Assembly (NCBI GenBank): GCA_029718625.1
Contig: CM056383.1
Span: 65,162,849-65,226,848 of the forward strand
Direction of reading: 5' to 3'
From: Synaphobranchus kaupii
Lineage: Eukaryota; Chordata; Actinopteri; Anguilliformes; Synaphobranchidae
Length of the DNA: 64,000 nucleotides
The notes under the pieces are model-generated. The model was not told where the DNA came from and did no database searches. It saw only the letters and a list, made by a program, of their open reading frames with translations. The position numbers and the translations under genes are program-made. Shown here one piece after another: positions 46,169 to 57,731 of this stretch (its first letter is position 1; each line of letters starts with the position of its first letter).

Positions 46169-47078
46169 TCCAAGGAAATGTCAGTATCTGTGCATAGGAT
46201 GGCAACACACTGAGTTTTATTACCTCCACAGGACAGGAAACCAAGTTTGAAAACCACTCGAATGCCGTAAGATCCATAGTTTCCTTTTTTTTATTTTCAG
46301 GCTGAATGCCAATCTGCGACATTTAATTGAAATAATCAATTGAAAGTCTAAATGTCTATGCAGATAATGGTGAGGGGCCTGCCCGTTTGTAATTTACCTT
46401 GTTACCTCCGGATTCAATCGAATACCAGCGGTGGTACCACTGGTATTGTCACATGGATGGTAATATTTTGCCCAAATCTAATGATTGTACAGCAATCATT
46501 CAACTTCCGTTGTTGAAAGCAGGAGCTAACTTTGTCCTGACCCAGGGTTGTTTGGTCTCATTGCAAAGATGTTAAAGATCTTTTAATAATAATATCATTA
46601 TGGGGATATGAACAACATGAGATTGTTTATTTCTTAATTAAAGTTGTCCGCTTTCAGATGAGCCAGTCTTGTCATAAAGGATGCCCTTTTCACACCTTAT
46701 CCCCTCCCTGGTGAATAAGGTACTTAGGGGGATGCCGAAGGAAAGGTTTTTGAGATGGGCTGAGAGTGGGCGCTGTGAGTGGAGTGGAGTTTAGGAGCTG
46801 TGACGTCCTGCGGTGTTGCAATGCAGCAGTTGAGTCTACAGAGAAGTCCTTCCCTGGTCCTTTGAGTTTTTATAACTTTGTTCCTTTTGCGCTGGAGGAG
46901 AGTAATACTGGCAATTTCTGGCTTATCGGTCTCTCTCTTTTCTGGTAATTTCAATTGAACATTAAAATGTCTTCTTTCTTTCTGTAAATTGTAAGCAGTG
47001 AGCCTACATTCATTCATGAATGTATGATTCCAATTAACTATTCTAATTGACGGTTTTCCTGTAATAAAACTAATTAAT
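46169..47078. other. Unassigned intergenic DNA
   Basis: No gene was recognised. The opposed frames at 46724-47017 and 46766-46948 lack motifs. Confidence 0.4.
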
Positions 47079-47595
47079 CTATAGAACGCATCTACGCACT
47101 GGCAGTGCAGTTGTGCTAAATACCAGCACTGGTGGAATTAGTCTCAGCCAATCTCGTTACTTGTATGGATCTCATTCTTGTATAAGTAAGCAATAGATCA
47201 CGAAAGGGAGTGCATCATTGGAAATATAATCACTGCACTGACGTCACAGTAACGAGACCGTAGGTCGAGTTGCGGAGTACTCTCTGCAGTGATTATATCC
47301 AATAGCACACGAATCCTCAAGTGATCTATTCCTTTTATACAACAATGTTACCATAAACATTTAGTAAGTAATGAAAAAAATATTGAAACAATAACTTTTG
47401 ATTACCTCATTCTTTATTTTGGATTCGCCAAATTGCTAGCACCCTGTTGCCATTGCTATTGTTGTTGTTTATGCTTCCTAGGCAACGCTCTATAGAATGC
47501 GTCTACGCAATGGCAGTGAGGTTATACTAAATACCAGCATTGGTGGAATGCGTCTCGGCCAATCACGTTACTCGCTCTAATCTCATTGTTGTATA
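47079..47595. repeat. Foldback flanked by 107-bp direct repeats
   Basis: Bases 47079-47185 and 47489-47595 are direct repeats of equal length (TCTATAGAA, then CGTCTACGCA or its variant, TGGCAGTG, TAAATACCAGCA, TCATT-TTGTATAA). Between them 47178-47237 and 47284-47343 are inverted arms of about 60 bp (CAATAGATCAC, TTGGAAATATAATCACTGCA) around a CpG-containing loop with CTGACGTCACAG. The arrangement suggests a composite transposable element or a target sequence duplicated by two insertions. No frame is present. Confidence 0.7.
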
Positions 47596-49110
47596 ATATA
47601 AAATAATATTCCACCATCAGGAAAATGCTGTCAAATATTCTTGCTTCACAGCACATCGATGCATCAAACATAGACATGACTGACCCACTTATGAACACTA
47701 TGTGAACTGCACTCATTAGAGAAGACCACTCAATTTCATATCAAACATCAAATCGAATTGATTTTGCCGGCAGTTTGATATTACAGGCAGTAATACTTAC
47801 ATATCAAGGAGGAAATCGCCATGTTCGTAGGCATATTCTCCAATTGAAATAATACTGTTCATTGTGTAAATGTATAGCGACACAACTAAAGTTTATATCA
47901 CGCGATAAGTCGAAGTAAAACACCCTTGGGAAGCTTATAATTTACTCTATGGGATCAAAGAGTTGTCAATAAAACCTGAATGAAGTGAAATGCGTAACAC
48001 AGACTTGACCAGCTGAGTTAGGGTTTTACGAGCAGACCTTTCAGATACAAATAGTGTTATAAAGGGGTGTCTATTTCTCAGATAGATTGTCCAAGACAAT
48101 AAAACACCACTGAATCTTGAAAGGGACATCTCTCTGTGTAAAAACCAATGGTAAGATTGTATATTTATTTCATTTCAGGGAGTAATTATATTCCCTCACT
48201 CCCTCGTTTATCCTCCTTTCCACCAAGGATATAGAAACATATTGAGCTAGCTTGTTTGCAGTTGCTAGGATATTAAGTAGTTGTTTGTTGGAACTATTTT
48301 TGTGGCAGATGCTAAACATAGCTAGTACAGATATGCATAATTAAATCAATTAGATTTTGCGGAGGATAATTTCTGTGGAAAGTACCCGTGGTATAAAAGC
48401 AGGATAAGATATATCAAGCGAGTCAATCAATTTAAAGTAAGCCTCTTCAGGGTGATTAAAACATGTTGGGACTTTTTTTTAAAAACTCTTTCTTGCTGTT
48501 CATAATCCCTTATACTATAGCAGCAGCATTCAGTTATTAGATACCAGAGATGCATTTTTAGCAGAACACCTGCAAAAGGTAACCACACATTTTATGAATG
48601 CCAACATTAAATACCGAGTAGCGCTTCAAGTGGCAGTTATCTGGAAACGGCTATAATGTTACAACACTTTGAGCGGTGCCTGTCCCATATGCACAACTAA
48701 AGAGTTTGTGCAAAGAAACATACTCTAGTAACCCCAGCATATAACTCAGCGTTATGTACGTTAGCTTTGTCTCATGCAACAATAGGATGGTTACTTAAAT
48801 GAATTCCCCAAATTGTTGTTTTTTTTCCGTGTAACACCACGTGCCTGCCCTCAAAAGCCTAACACTGTAAAATTGCACTTCTGAGATTGTAGTCCATTAT
48901 CAAGTGAGTGTGGTGGATACGTGCTGAGTGGGTAATGCACTTGAATGTCCTTATGTCACATGTGAATGCTAATTCTCTGGGTTCACGACAGGTCCTCTTT
49001 TCAGATGCACTTAATTAAAGCCTTGTAGAAATCCTGCACTATTCCATCGCAAAAAAAAAAATTTAAGTAGTTGTAGTTGTATAATTCCAACATCCCATAC
49101 ATAGACCAGG
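47596..49110. other. Unassigned intergenic DNA
   Basis: Nothing was recognised besides A/T-rich spacer DNA. Frames at 47522-47716 and 47947-48129 lack motifs. Confidence 0.4.
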
Positions 49111-49405
49111 GGGCCACATGTATAAACAGTGCTGAGCAGAACAATGCCCTCAGAAAGCCGTTTCCACGCAGAAATTCAGACGTATTGGTGCAATAACACG
49201 TGCTGTGATAATCTGCACATGTACTGTACCTCTGCACACGCTGGACGCTATATGTACGCAATGTTTGGCATCAGTGTGATATGGCGACATAGTGACCAAA
49301 AGGCAGAGGTAGAAAACGCATAACTTTTTTTAAGCTTATTTCCGACTTTCACCCTGAGCGTTCTTTTACGCATTATTTTACTCAGAGTTTTATGCATGTG
49401 GCCCC
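49111..49405. mobile_element. MITE with GGGCCACATG termini, 295 bp
   Basis: The left end GGGCCACATGTATAAA matches the reverse complement of the right end TTTATGCATGTGGCCCC apart from one changed base and one extra terminal G. AGG flanks both sides (49108-49110 and 49406-49408), a possible 3-bp duplication. The left half matches a fragment at 15272-15365, so the family is dispersed. The 86-codon minus-strand frame is a by-product. Confidence 0.65.
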
Positions 49406-49406
49406 A

Positions 49407-49844
49407 GGGCTGTGTCTGAATCAGAGCCCTATCTACTGCGTCCTGTCTCCTGTGTACTGGCAGATGTGTGCTGTTTAATGAGTACTGTTTAGTACGCGAT
49501 GTGCAATATGCAAAAAAATATCCTCCATGCTATTTTCCAACCGTACTGTGGAAGTGTCATAAGACATCCTACCCTTGCCACATGTTATGTGTTGTTTTTC
49601 TTGTTATTGAAGGAAAACATCAGGGAAACTGCGCCTAATTTTTTTTTTATGAAGCTGCGTGCCATATTTATGTGACCAAAATGTTTGTGTACTTCTTGAA
49701 AAGTATGCTCCCGAATATACTCAGCGAAATCATAAGGGGGTTTTAAGTATACTACATTTAGAGAAAATTTTGCCTACTTTCTCGTCCTGTCTACTCAACA
49801 AGCCTACTCAATAGTATGGAAGGGTGCTGATTCGGACACAGCCC
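49407..49844. mobile_element. MITE with GGGCTGTGTC termini, 438 bp
   Basis: The left end GGGCTGTGTCTGAATCAG matches the reverse complement of the right end (GGGCTGTGTCCGAATCAG) with one mismatch in 18. It abuts the preceding MITE with at most one base between them. TAGTA-type words in both subterminal regions match the style of a very common teleost MITE. No frame is present. Confidence 0.75.
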
Positions 49845-49943
49845 AGATCTTAGGTTGTTATCTCTAATGTATTTCAGTCCTCCACCAGCAAGGGTTCGAT
49901 GGAACCTCCTTCTCAAGCCTCATTTCAAACAATCATTCAATTG

Positions 49944-50048
49944 AGCTGGGAATAACATGAACCATGAAAGTGCAGGCAATACCCAAATTATGCAATTAAC
50001 ATGAATTATTCTCTCAGGATTCTCAATCAAAACACCAATTACAGTGAT
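49944..50048. repeat. 105-bp dispersed direct duplication, copy 1
   Basis: AGCTGGGAATAACATGAACC through CCAATTACAGTGAT recurs at 51378-51482 with the same length and only three substitutions that I can count (T/C, A/G and C/T). The flanks outside the 105 bp are unrelated. The block contains ATTATGCAATTAACATGAAT, rich in homeodomain and POU half-sites. Confidence 0.9.
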
Positions 50049-51377
50049 ACTGTGGCAATCATCTAATTTAATCAATTAACCCTTAATCAGATGCTTAAGA
50101 ATAATGGTAGCACAATGACATTCAAGTGACAAAATCAGTGTTGTGTATTAGTCAACATGGCTGTCCTATAATCACCATCTTTCACTGTGACATATTTTTA
50201 TCACCTCTATAATTTGAGCCAATTTATGATTTTCCATTGTATTGGCCATATGGGCAGTAAGAATTGCATATTTATAGTCACCGAGTCTAAATGTAGTCTA
50301 CATTTACTACGTCCAACAAAACAGCTACAGCAACGTCCTACTGAATGGTAGACAATAAATGTAGTTTTGCAGTTGATGAAGTACTTTCTTTGATGAGTAC
50401 ATTTATAAGAAAAATCATTATGAAAAATAATGTCCATCATAAAAGGTATGCCTATGCACTGTTTGCATTTTTTGACTTAAACTTATTAAGAAAATTTTGT
50501 TTTTTCATTATTTGCACATATCAAATGCTCAATATGCAGTTTTCGAAATGTCACCGTTGTCATTTTTCTGTAACATATCCTGCCTGAGGAAAACAACACG
50601 CTTATTTAATATTTCAAACTGCCTAAATGTCTCCACCACACTGTGATATTAATCAGACCATGATGTATTTTAATTTTAACCATATAATTTCCCGCAATGC
50701 AGCTGCATGTACAAACATATGCATTGGGGATTATTTGTTCATTTGTTCTAGCCAACCAACATTCATTTTATTTTATTTTATTTTTTGAGTGACTTTTATG
50801 AACAGACTGTGTAATAATTACAATTACTGAATCACTACTACTACTACACATGACAAATTGCCATGAAGATGGAAATGAAATGGCTTTCAGACCTCTATAA
50901 ATTTATTTATTTAAGGTAAATTGAAATCACCCCCCCTCCACACACACACACACGGACACACGCATCCACGCACACACACACATATACAAATCAAATCTAT
51001 TTTATTATGAAAATGCACACTATATATTCATTCTAACACTGTAACACTCTTACACTGGAATGACACACATAAATAACTACAAATATAGTTCAATATTAAA
51101 TATAATATTATTAGTGACACCGCTCATTGATATACCACTGATTGCACCAATGCAATGCTCACATAAACACAAATCCACTGCTTGTGAATTAAATGTTTTG
51201 CTATTCATCACACCAACTCAATATGCAAACACACTAATCTTAATATGAGTTAATATGATTTCACTGAGAATTGGGGAGCAGCAGTTTGCTTGCAACTGAT
51301 GTACCTGATTTTATCTTGGATAAACAAACATAGTACATTGTACAAAAATAACAATGTTGTGTTGCAGGACTGCTCAT
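50049..51377. other. Unassigned; short CA repeat
   Basis: Interrupted (CA)n at about 50938-50985. AT-rich DNA otherwise. No gene was recognised. Confidence 0.45.
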
Positions 51378-51482
51378 AGCTGGGAATAACATGAACCATG
51401 AAAGCGCAGGCAATGCCTAAATTATGCAATTAACATGAATTATTCTCTCAGGATTCTCAATCAAAACACCAATTACAGTGAT
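51378..51482. repeat. 105-bp dispersed direct duplication, copy 2
   Basis: Same orientation as 49944-50048 and 1434 bp downstream of it. About 97% identity implies either recent duplication or shared constraint. Confidence 0.9.
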
Positions 51483-53315
51483 TACCACAGACAGACTGAT
51501 AATGCAAGTCAAGTGTCAGATTTGTAAGTAATTCGCTTCGATAGATAAATATAAACACCCGACTTATGTTATGCTCTTACAAAGTATAGTTATTTTGTAT
51601 GTGAGGAAGCACGTCTTCCCAAAGCAATCCAGGTTCACTGTTATAGAGAGTGATCCGGACATACAGATCTGGACGTTGATTTGTTTGGCTTGAGTACTAA
51701 AAGAACATTCTACTTTCTATAAATCCTAAACAATGCTTTATTTTCTAACCAGCTAAATTATAAGATCACACTATGGCCACAAACCAAAAAAATCTATAAA
51801 ATACTTTTGATATAGTGGCCTCTTACTACAGATCTCTTAGCAAGGCTGCAAGGGTCATTTTGGTGTGACAAAAGAAGAAGAAAATAATTTCCCTTTATGC
51901 TTGTTCCACTGTAACAGTTTTGTTGGGTCTCTGAACACTAGAATGCCCTGCTTTATATTAGCATACATAGCTATGGCACGGTCATTAGGAGGTTAAATAT
52001 AATTTTAATGTAAAAATCTGTTGTAGAAAGGATTGTTTATCCTTTCATTATATTTCTAGGTAGGCTTGTGGATATTTTTTGTAGTTGTAATGGGCTGCGC
52101 CATTTCATTGAGCCTCTTGAATAAATGACAGTAGTGCATGCAGTGTTGTGAATGCTCTTCAGTAAAAGCAGGACATACGGTGTATTTCAACAGAATGTAC
52201 ATTATCCTAATATCTATAATAGAGATCTGATGCAGATCACATGCAGAAAGTCGGCAGCTTCCCATGAGCCACTTATCTATCCACGCTGCTTTTATGATAT
52301 CACAGCTGTTATTCATAAATGTGAGTCATATACTAAAAATACTAACATTTTTTACCTGTTTTATTGTGTTAAACAGAAATGTGGTACAATAACAATTTGG
52401 TAAACTAGGGTACTGGGACACATGTTGTACAATGTGCTTAAAAATATCTAAATTTCTGTTTGTACAGTTTGCCTTATTTCCAAAAAAGGCTTCAATGTGA
52501 ATAACAGGCCTGACGCCTTTGTGGCTATATTTCGATATGAATTAAGTAAGTGAACAAGGCGATTTGAATATCTTACCTTGTGTGATCATAATAAATAACA
52601 ATGAACAATTAAAGCAATAAAATGCTGCTAATGTCTTCATGATATTTCATATTCATGTGTATGCTTTATTGTTAGTCTGCAGACGTTCAGAATCAAAGTA
52701 AGGTAATCTCACCCCTCCAATGCGATCAACTCCACCACTTGGGTGGCAAAACTTTATGCGGACAGACAAAGAAGACAAGAGAAAGACAGACATACGCACT
52801 GAGCCAGCATCTTTGGGACAAAGTTAATAACATGGAAAAGCAATGTGTTATCAGACAAATTAATACCAAGCTGATTAAAATATTTACTGCTGATGGCTTG
52901 TTGTGATAAAAGGACCATATGGATTCTAAAAGGAAAGATATTCCTCATTCGAGTGCTATGATACTTCCAGTCTCCAAACTTTCCCTGACCATCTGCTTCC
53001 AATGGAATGTTTTTTTTGTTTTGTTTTTTCCCATAAAGGTTAAATATATAATCTGCAGTCAGCGAAGCAGGTTTTGTAACACAGGAAGATAGAATCAGAT
53101 ACACCAGTAAAAAAAGAGCTAGGGAAAATTAATGGTGTTTTAGTTTGACTGAGTTTGAGGGTAATTCTACGGCATAAAGTCTGAGCTGCTGAAGATTACT
53201 GATAGGGAAGACAGACTGCCGTGCCCATCATCCTGACTCAAACACATATCCAGTCCTTTCAAAATAAGGATTCCAATTTACAGTGTATAAGAATACAGGT
53301 ACACAAATATATATC

Positions 53316-53320
<5 letters not shown>
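51483..53320. other. Unassigned intergenic DNA
   Basis: AT-rich DNA. The 116-codon minus-strand frame at 52754-53104 has no recognised domain. No transposon end was recognised. Confidence 0.45.

Positions 53321-53348
<28 letters not shown>
53321..53348. repeat. (AT)n microsatellite
   Basis: Fourteen AT units flanked by diverged copies of ATATCACTTTA. Confidence 0.9.
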
Positions 53349-53351
<3 letters not shown>

Positions 53352-53849
53352 ACTTTATAGAAGCCTTTTTAGTTTGATTTATGTGTGACACAGGCAATCA
53401 TAAAGTACTTCTAGTGGATCTGTCTTCAGCATTATAATTCAGTTAGAAAGTAATTTGTGCATGATACCTGGTAACGTCCTATCCAGATAATGACCACGGT
53501 AAAATAATTACGGCGGAGGTAGAATAAACACTAGCTGGCCCTGTCCTCCTGGCCCGATGTACAGTATTTGATTGACAGCTGTATTATCATCATTGACAGA
53601 CACCTTAACACCAAGGAGAATGACAACCTCTGCACCACCTTGTACTGCATTCATATCTCTGTGCTTGGCATTCCTGTCTCTCTTTAATTAATAGTTTCAG
53701 CATTTAACAAAACTTTTTACATTTCAAAGAGCACAATTGTCAAGGCAGGTAGGAGGCTGAGAAATAGCTCATTTAAAAACATAAGAACAAATAATGACGA
53801 GAGCAAGACCCTCTCATTGCCATGTCATGATTGCAAATGTTACCAAGTC

Positions 53850-54330
53850 CTCACTGCTATTGGACAATAATGTCCCTGTGGTCATATGCATTACACATCA
53901 CAGTAAAATTCACTTGTTTTTTTTTTTTACCTCTACCTATACCCACCGCAGGGCACTTTCATTTCTCTAATCAAGGCAACTGTACTTCAGTCCAATGGTA
54001 CTAAACGTCTGTTACAGCATTCTCCCTGTGAAGGTCCCCAAATGCTCATTTAGCCAAAGGAACACTGCAGTGGTGGTGTGTTTTCTGCCAGCAAGACCGC
54101 TTAATATTCTCCCCGAGTCAATTAAGGCTGAGGGAGATGGCCCAGGATTGATTGTTTGCTTTTGATATTACTGTGGTCAAGACAGATTCCATTGTACAAA
54201 TTGATGTTGGCATGTGTTAGGCCGCAGGACTTGGGGAAAATTCAATATAAACCTGCATGCTATTACTGGCAAAATGAGACATGATGGAAAATTTATCATC
54301 CTTAATTAACAAATTACCATTCATTTTTAA
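53850..54330. promoter_or_regulatory. Candidate conserved non-coding island
   Basis: This non-repetitive stretch includes CCAGGATTGATTGTTTGCTT, CTCATTTAGCCAAAGGAACA and ATCCTTAATTAACAAATTAC and has no frame of note. It resembles vertebrate non-coding enhancers in texture, which is not proof. The stretch 53349-53849 just before it holds nothing that I recognise. Confidence 0.25.
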
Positions 54331-55064
54331 GCTTGTCTATTGTCAGTTTTTTTTCCATCTTGATATTCGTTTTAACAAACCTGCGTCGGAACTTCGCCGG
54401 TTTTCTTCAAGCTGTAATGTATAATTTCAGAGAAACATGCATAGGCCTACTGTAATTAGGACGGATACAACTACCACTAGGGGGGGGCACGGTGGATAGG
54501 GCTACTTCTCAACTAATTGAGTGAAATTTAGCTTGTTATAAACATGAGAAGTTTCTGTATAACACAGCTTAATTGATTTCCGAGAAACTGTTTGTAAACT
54601 AATTGTTTATACCTACAGGATAACTACATTTTTTTTTTCAACTTGGACCTGTTTTTACAAACTATTTCCACCATGCTGATTGGTAGTAGGGCTGAGCGAT
54701 ATATCGCAACAATAATTATCGATTGCAATAACGGCCGTTGCCACCACCAGTTTTTTTTTTGTTATTTTTACTGTTTTCCACATTTTAGAATAGAAAAGAC
54801 ATCAAAACTATGAGATAACACAAATTAAATTATGCAAAAAAGTGTTAAACAACCATTCATAAAAGGGTTACCATTCATAAAAGGGTCGACTCTATGGCGC
54901 TGGCAGCAGGTAATGTAGACGGCATATTAATTTAGAATGGTGATTAAAATGTTTCCAGCGCTCGCTACTTCATAGCCGGGCGGTATACACAAATTTAATG
55001 CCCACCCTCCAGCTAATCACAATCGAGTATTTATCCAAGCCATGGTATAATACTGTGTAACGTT
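54331..55064. other. Unassigned; two short dispersed-repeat fragments
   Basis: About 54417-54485 matches 9497-9570 (TATAATTTCAGAGAAACATG). At 54687-54760 the string TAGGGCTGAGCGATATATCG is the start of a widespread teleost repeat (GGGCTGGGCGATATATCG type, hAT-like as I recall) with no partner end. CCATTCATAAAAGGGT is repeated in tandem near 54852-54886. Confidence 0.45.
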
Positions 55065-55818
55065 AATGTAACGTTACTGCTTACTACATACTGACATACA
55101 GTAAGTTATGCAAAAAATATTATTATCAGCGAAAACATGGAAATAAGTATAGCATCCAGGGATTTAAAGTACACTACATTTAGAGAACATTTTGCCTACT
55201 TAACAACTTTCTCATCCAGTGTACTTAGCTAGCATACTCAAAAGTAGGCTTTAGAACGGCGTTGATTTGGGCACAGCCTTTGTTTAGTATAAACAAAGCC
55301 TTTGCTGGCTAAGCTAACAGTTAGCTATCTAGTTAGAAGCATGTCCAAACAATGTGTCCTTTGCAAGCATGTGCATTGTGATAGACCAGTCTTTGTTTAA
55401 CGCAAACTAAGCCTTTGCTGACTAATTAACAGTTAGCTATCTAGCTAACCGCATGTCCAAACAATGTATCATTTGCAAGCATGTTTGTTTCGGTATTCTT
55501 ATCTAACGTTATCTATCTACCAGTGTTTGTTTAACACAAAACAAGTACGTGCTGAATCAGCTAAAACTTAGCCATATAGCTAGCGGCAGGTCCAAACAAT
55601 GTATCAAACATTGATGTAAACATAAGAATACCATGAGCAAACCTAGGGGGTATTTCACATAGCAGAATTACTCTGTTATCTGGATAACTGCAGTGAGTAA
55701 ATCCTGGAACTCTCCCAAATGTGGACTATGGACTGAAGTGCTGTTCCGGATTTTCCTCAGTGTAGTCATCCAGTTAACTCAGTACTCCTGCTTTGTGACA
55801 TAGCCTACCCCCCAGGTT
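55065..55818 (+). repeat. Interspersed repeat, copy B, left part
   Basis: Homologous to copy A at 28622-30583. Here the tandem units (AGCTATCTAG...CATGTCCAAACAATGT) follow each other without the MITE and Tc1 insertions of copy A. The copy breaks off at CCCAGGTT (55811-55818), where the hAT-like element begins, and resumes at 57732. Confidence 0.8.
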
Positions 55819-56034
55819 CAGTGGCATGTCCAGGGGCCTGTGGTGGCACCCGCCCCCACATAAATTTGATTGGGTTTAGTGGACGGAAATGTACTGCTAG
55901 ATCGTAAAACCGAATGTTAACGTTAATCTTCATTTAACTCAAAGCGTAGGCCTGTAAATAACGTTGGGCTAACCACTTTTCCTGTACCCCAAATCACATA
56001 CATAACAAAGACCGACAGTCAGCCACTCATCAGA

Positions 56035-56226
56035 GTCTGTCTTTTTTTCTCGCCACTGTTCAGTGTTTTTTTCTCCCCTACCGGGGAGTTTTTTACCTCA
56101 TTTTGCTGGTTGGGGGCTAAGGCCTGGTTTTTTTGCTCAATTTTCCTTCTGTTTCTCTGTGCAGCGTCTTTGTGACAGTTCTCTGTAAAAAGCGCTATGC
56201 AAATAAAATTGAATTGAACTGAATTG
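56035..56226 (+). repeat. Retroposon-like 3' tail
   Basis: TGTAAAAAGCGCTATGCAAA followed by TAAAATTGAATTGAACTGAA is the familiar ending of a dispersed teleost repeat with a short TTGAA-type tail. A CTACCGGGGAG hairpin-like word lies upstream. The family is not named because I see only the end. Confidence 0.45.
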
Positions 56227-56398
56227 CACTCTGCAGTTGAACACTGAAGTTGACTGAACAGTAACTGTTATTCTGTGGGTATCACAAGCTGTGGTGTTAC
56301 AGTCGCAAGAATATTTTGTAGCTGCTCAACTGAAACTGCTACTGCAGGAGAAACAAAGTCTCTCTCTGCTGGACGTTCACTCTCACTGTGAGAAGGTG

Positions 56399-56532
56399 TG
56401 ATCCAACAACATCAAAAGACTCTTGATATCTTATTTTCCAGTTCTCTTACAAGTGAATGTCTGGATCTACTATAATAAATGGATCTCTATGGGAATTGGG
56501 GGGTGGGACTACATTTAGCTGTAAATTATGCT
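56399..56532 (+). mobile_element. Fragment of the CCCTCC-ended Tc1-type MITE
   Basis: ACAACATCAAAAGACTCTTG, GGATCTCTATGGGA and TTTAGCTGTAAATTATGC align in order with the middle of 22595-23155. Neither tip is present. The right edge abuts the Sleeping Beauty-type end that follows. Confidence 0.75.
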
Positions 56533-56534
56533 TG

Positions 56535-56665
56535 TGTCATGCACAAAGTAGATGTCCTAACTGACTTGCCAACACTATAGTTTACTCACATGAAATCTGT
56601 GGAGTGGTTAAAAATGAGTTTTAATGACTTCAACCTAAGTGTATGTAAACTTCCGACTTCAACTG
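56535..56665 (+). mobile_element. Sleeping Beauty-type right terminus fragment
   Basis: TGTCATGCACAAAGTAGATG begins a block matching the right IR/DR of salmonid-type Sleeping Beauty elements. It ends in the outer direct repeat (GTGTATGTAAACTTCCGACT onward, 56639-56665) with TA following. There is no left end or gene. Confidence 0.88.
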
Positions 56666-57159
56666 TAGGTACTGCCACAGTCATACCTGTACAAGTATAG
56701 CTGTGTAATTGAAATGATAAACATGCAGGCACTTTAAGGATGCCAACCTGCATTTGCATTCGGCAAATCCAACACAAATTATTGATCCTTTGTAGCATTG
56801 TAGCAGTGCAATGTCTACTAGCTAAGAGACCCACCTCCTGTAACTAGACTGCACCTGCTAAATGAGTGCAAACTGAGAGCCGTAGGGAGATTGTGGAGGG
56901 GGGTTCTGCAATATAGAATAGATAGAACCCAGCAACAACAAAAAAGGCATGGACAGTGGGGCAGACCCACAACACACAAACAAACATATTAAATAAAGGA
57001 CATACAATGGAATCATTGCATTAATCAAACTAATTAAGTGAATTCAAGTGGAATGCAGCCATGATTAAAAATAACCCCCGCTGTCCGAGATGTCCAGTGT
57101 ATAAATATATATTATATATACATATTTTTATTTAGTGTGATTGCTATATGATCAGTTTG
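56666..57159. other. Unassigned DNA within the hAT-like element
   Basis: The minus-strand frame at 56586-56834 overlaps the Sleeping Beauty end and has no motif. A TATATAT stretch lies at 57105-57120. Confidence 0.4.
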
Positions 57160-57545
57160 TCTCCCTCTGTATTTCCCCCTTTGTACGTATCCCTCCCTCC
57201 CTCCCTCCCTCCCCCCTATCTCCTTCTATATTTCTCCCTCCCTCTATTTCTCCCACTATCTCCCCTCTCTATTTGTCCCCCTCCCTCCCCCCCTCCCTCT
57301 ATTTGTCCCCCCTCCCTCCCCTCCCTCTATTTGTCCCCCTCCCTTCCTCTCCCTCTATTTGTCCCCCCTCCCTTCCTCTCCCTCTATTTGTCCCTCTTTC
57401 TCCCTCCCTCTGTATCTCTGCTTAATTTTCCCTCTGAATCCTTTATTTTCTCTCTCTCCTGTATGTCCTTTATCAATCCCCTCTAGCCTATTTACCCTCT
57501 AACTTCTGTTTATCCTGACCTCTATCCTCTCTCTAACCTCTGTCC
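57160..57545. repeat. Polypyrimidine tract with a CCCTCTATTTGTCC repeat
   Basis: Almost only C and T on the plus strand. From about 57263 to 57400 a unit of roughly 29 bp (CCCTCTATTTGTCCCC plus CCTCC words) recurs four or more times. The Ser/Pro/Leu-rich frames 57141-57425 and 57148-57486 are translations of it. Such tracts can form triplex DNA. Confidence 0.9.
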
Positions 57546-57642
57546 TCTATATACTGTCCTCTTTCTCTATATGTCATCTATCACTCCCTGTCTGTATGTA
57601 GTGTCTCTCTATCCACTATCCATCTCCATCCATTCATAGATG

Positions 57643-57708
57643 CCCCCCCCCCCCCCCCCCCGTGTAATTCTGTGCCAAGCGTGCCCCCCCCCCCCCCCCC
57701 CCCCCCCC
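57643..57708. repeat. Two poly-C runs of 19 and 25 bases
   Basis: C runs at 57643-57661 and 57684-57708, separated by 22 mixed bases. Both are prone to slippage and assembly error. Confidence 0.9.
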
Positions 57709-57731
57709 TTTTAGGTCTGGACACTCCACTG

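Larger units (their letters stand above)
55819..57731. mobile_element. hAT-like insertion, 1913 bp, inside repeat copy B
   Basis: It starts CAGTGGCATGTCC and ends with the reverse of CAGTGGAGTGTCC (two mismatches in 13). Flanks CCCAGGTT (55811-55818) and CCAAGGAT (57732-57739) agree at 6 of 8 positions, as expected for an aged 8-bp hAT duplication. Copy A is uninterrupted at the matching place (30220-30235), confirming an insertion. No hAT transposase frame is visible. The interior instead holds a retroposon-like tail, a chimeric Tc1 piece, and long C- and pyrimidine-rich tracts. Confidence 0.6.

Noticed and set aside
57141..57486. Ser/Pro/Leu-rich frames of 94 and 112 codons
   Set aside because: They are translations of the polypyrimidine minisatellite.
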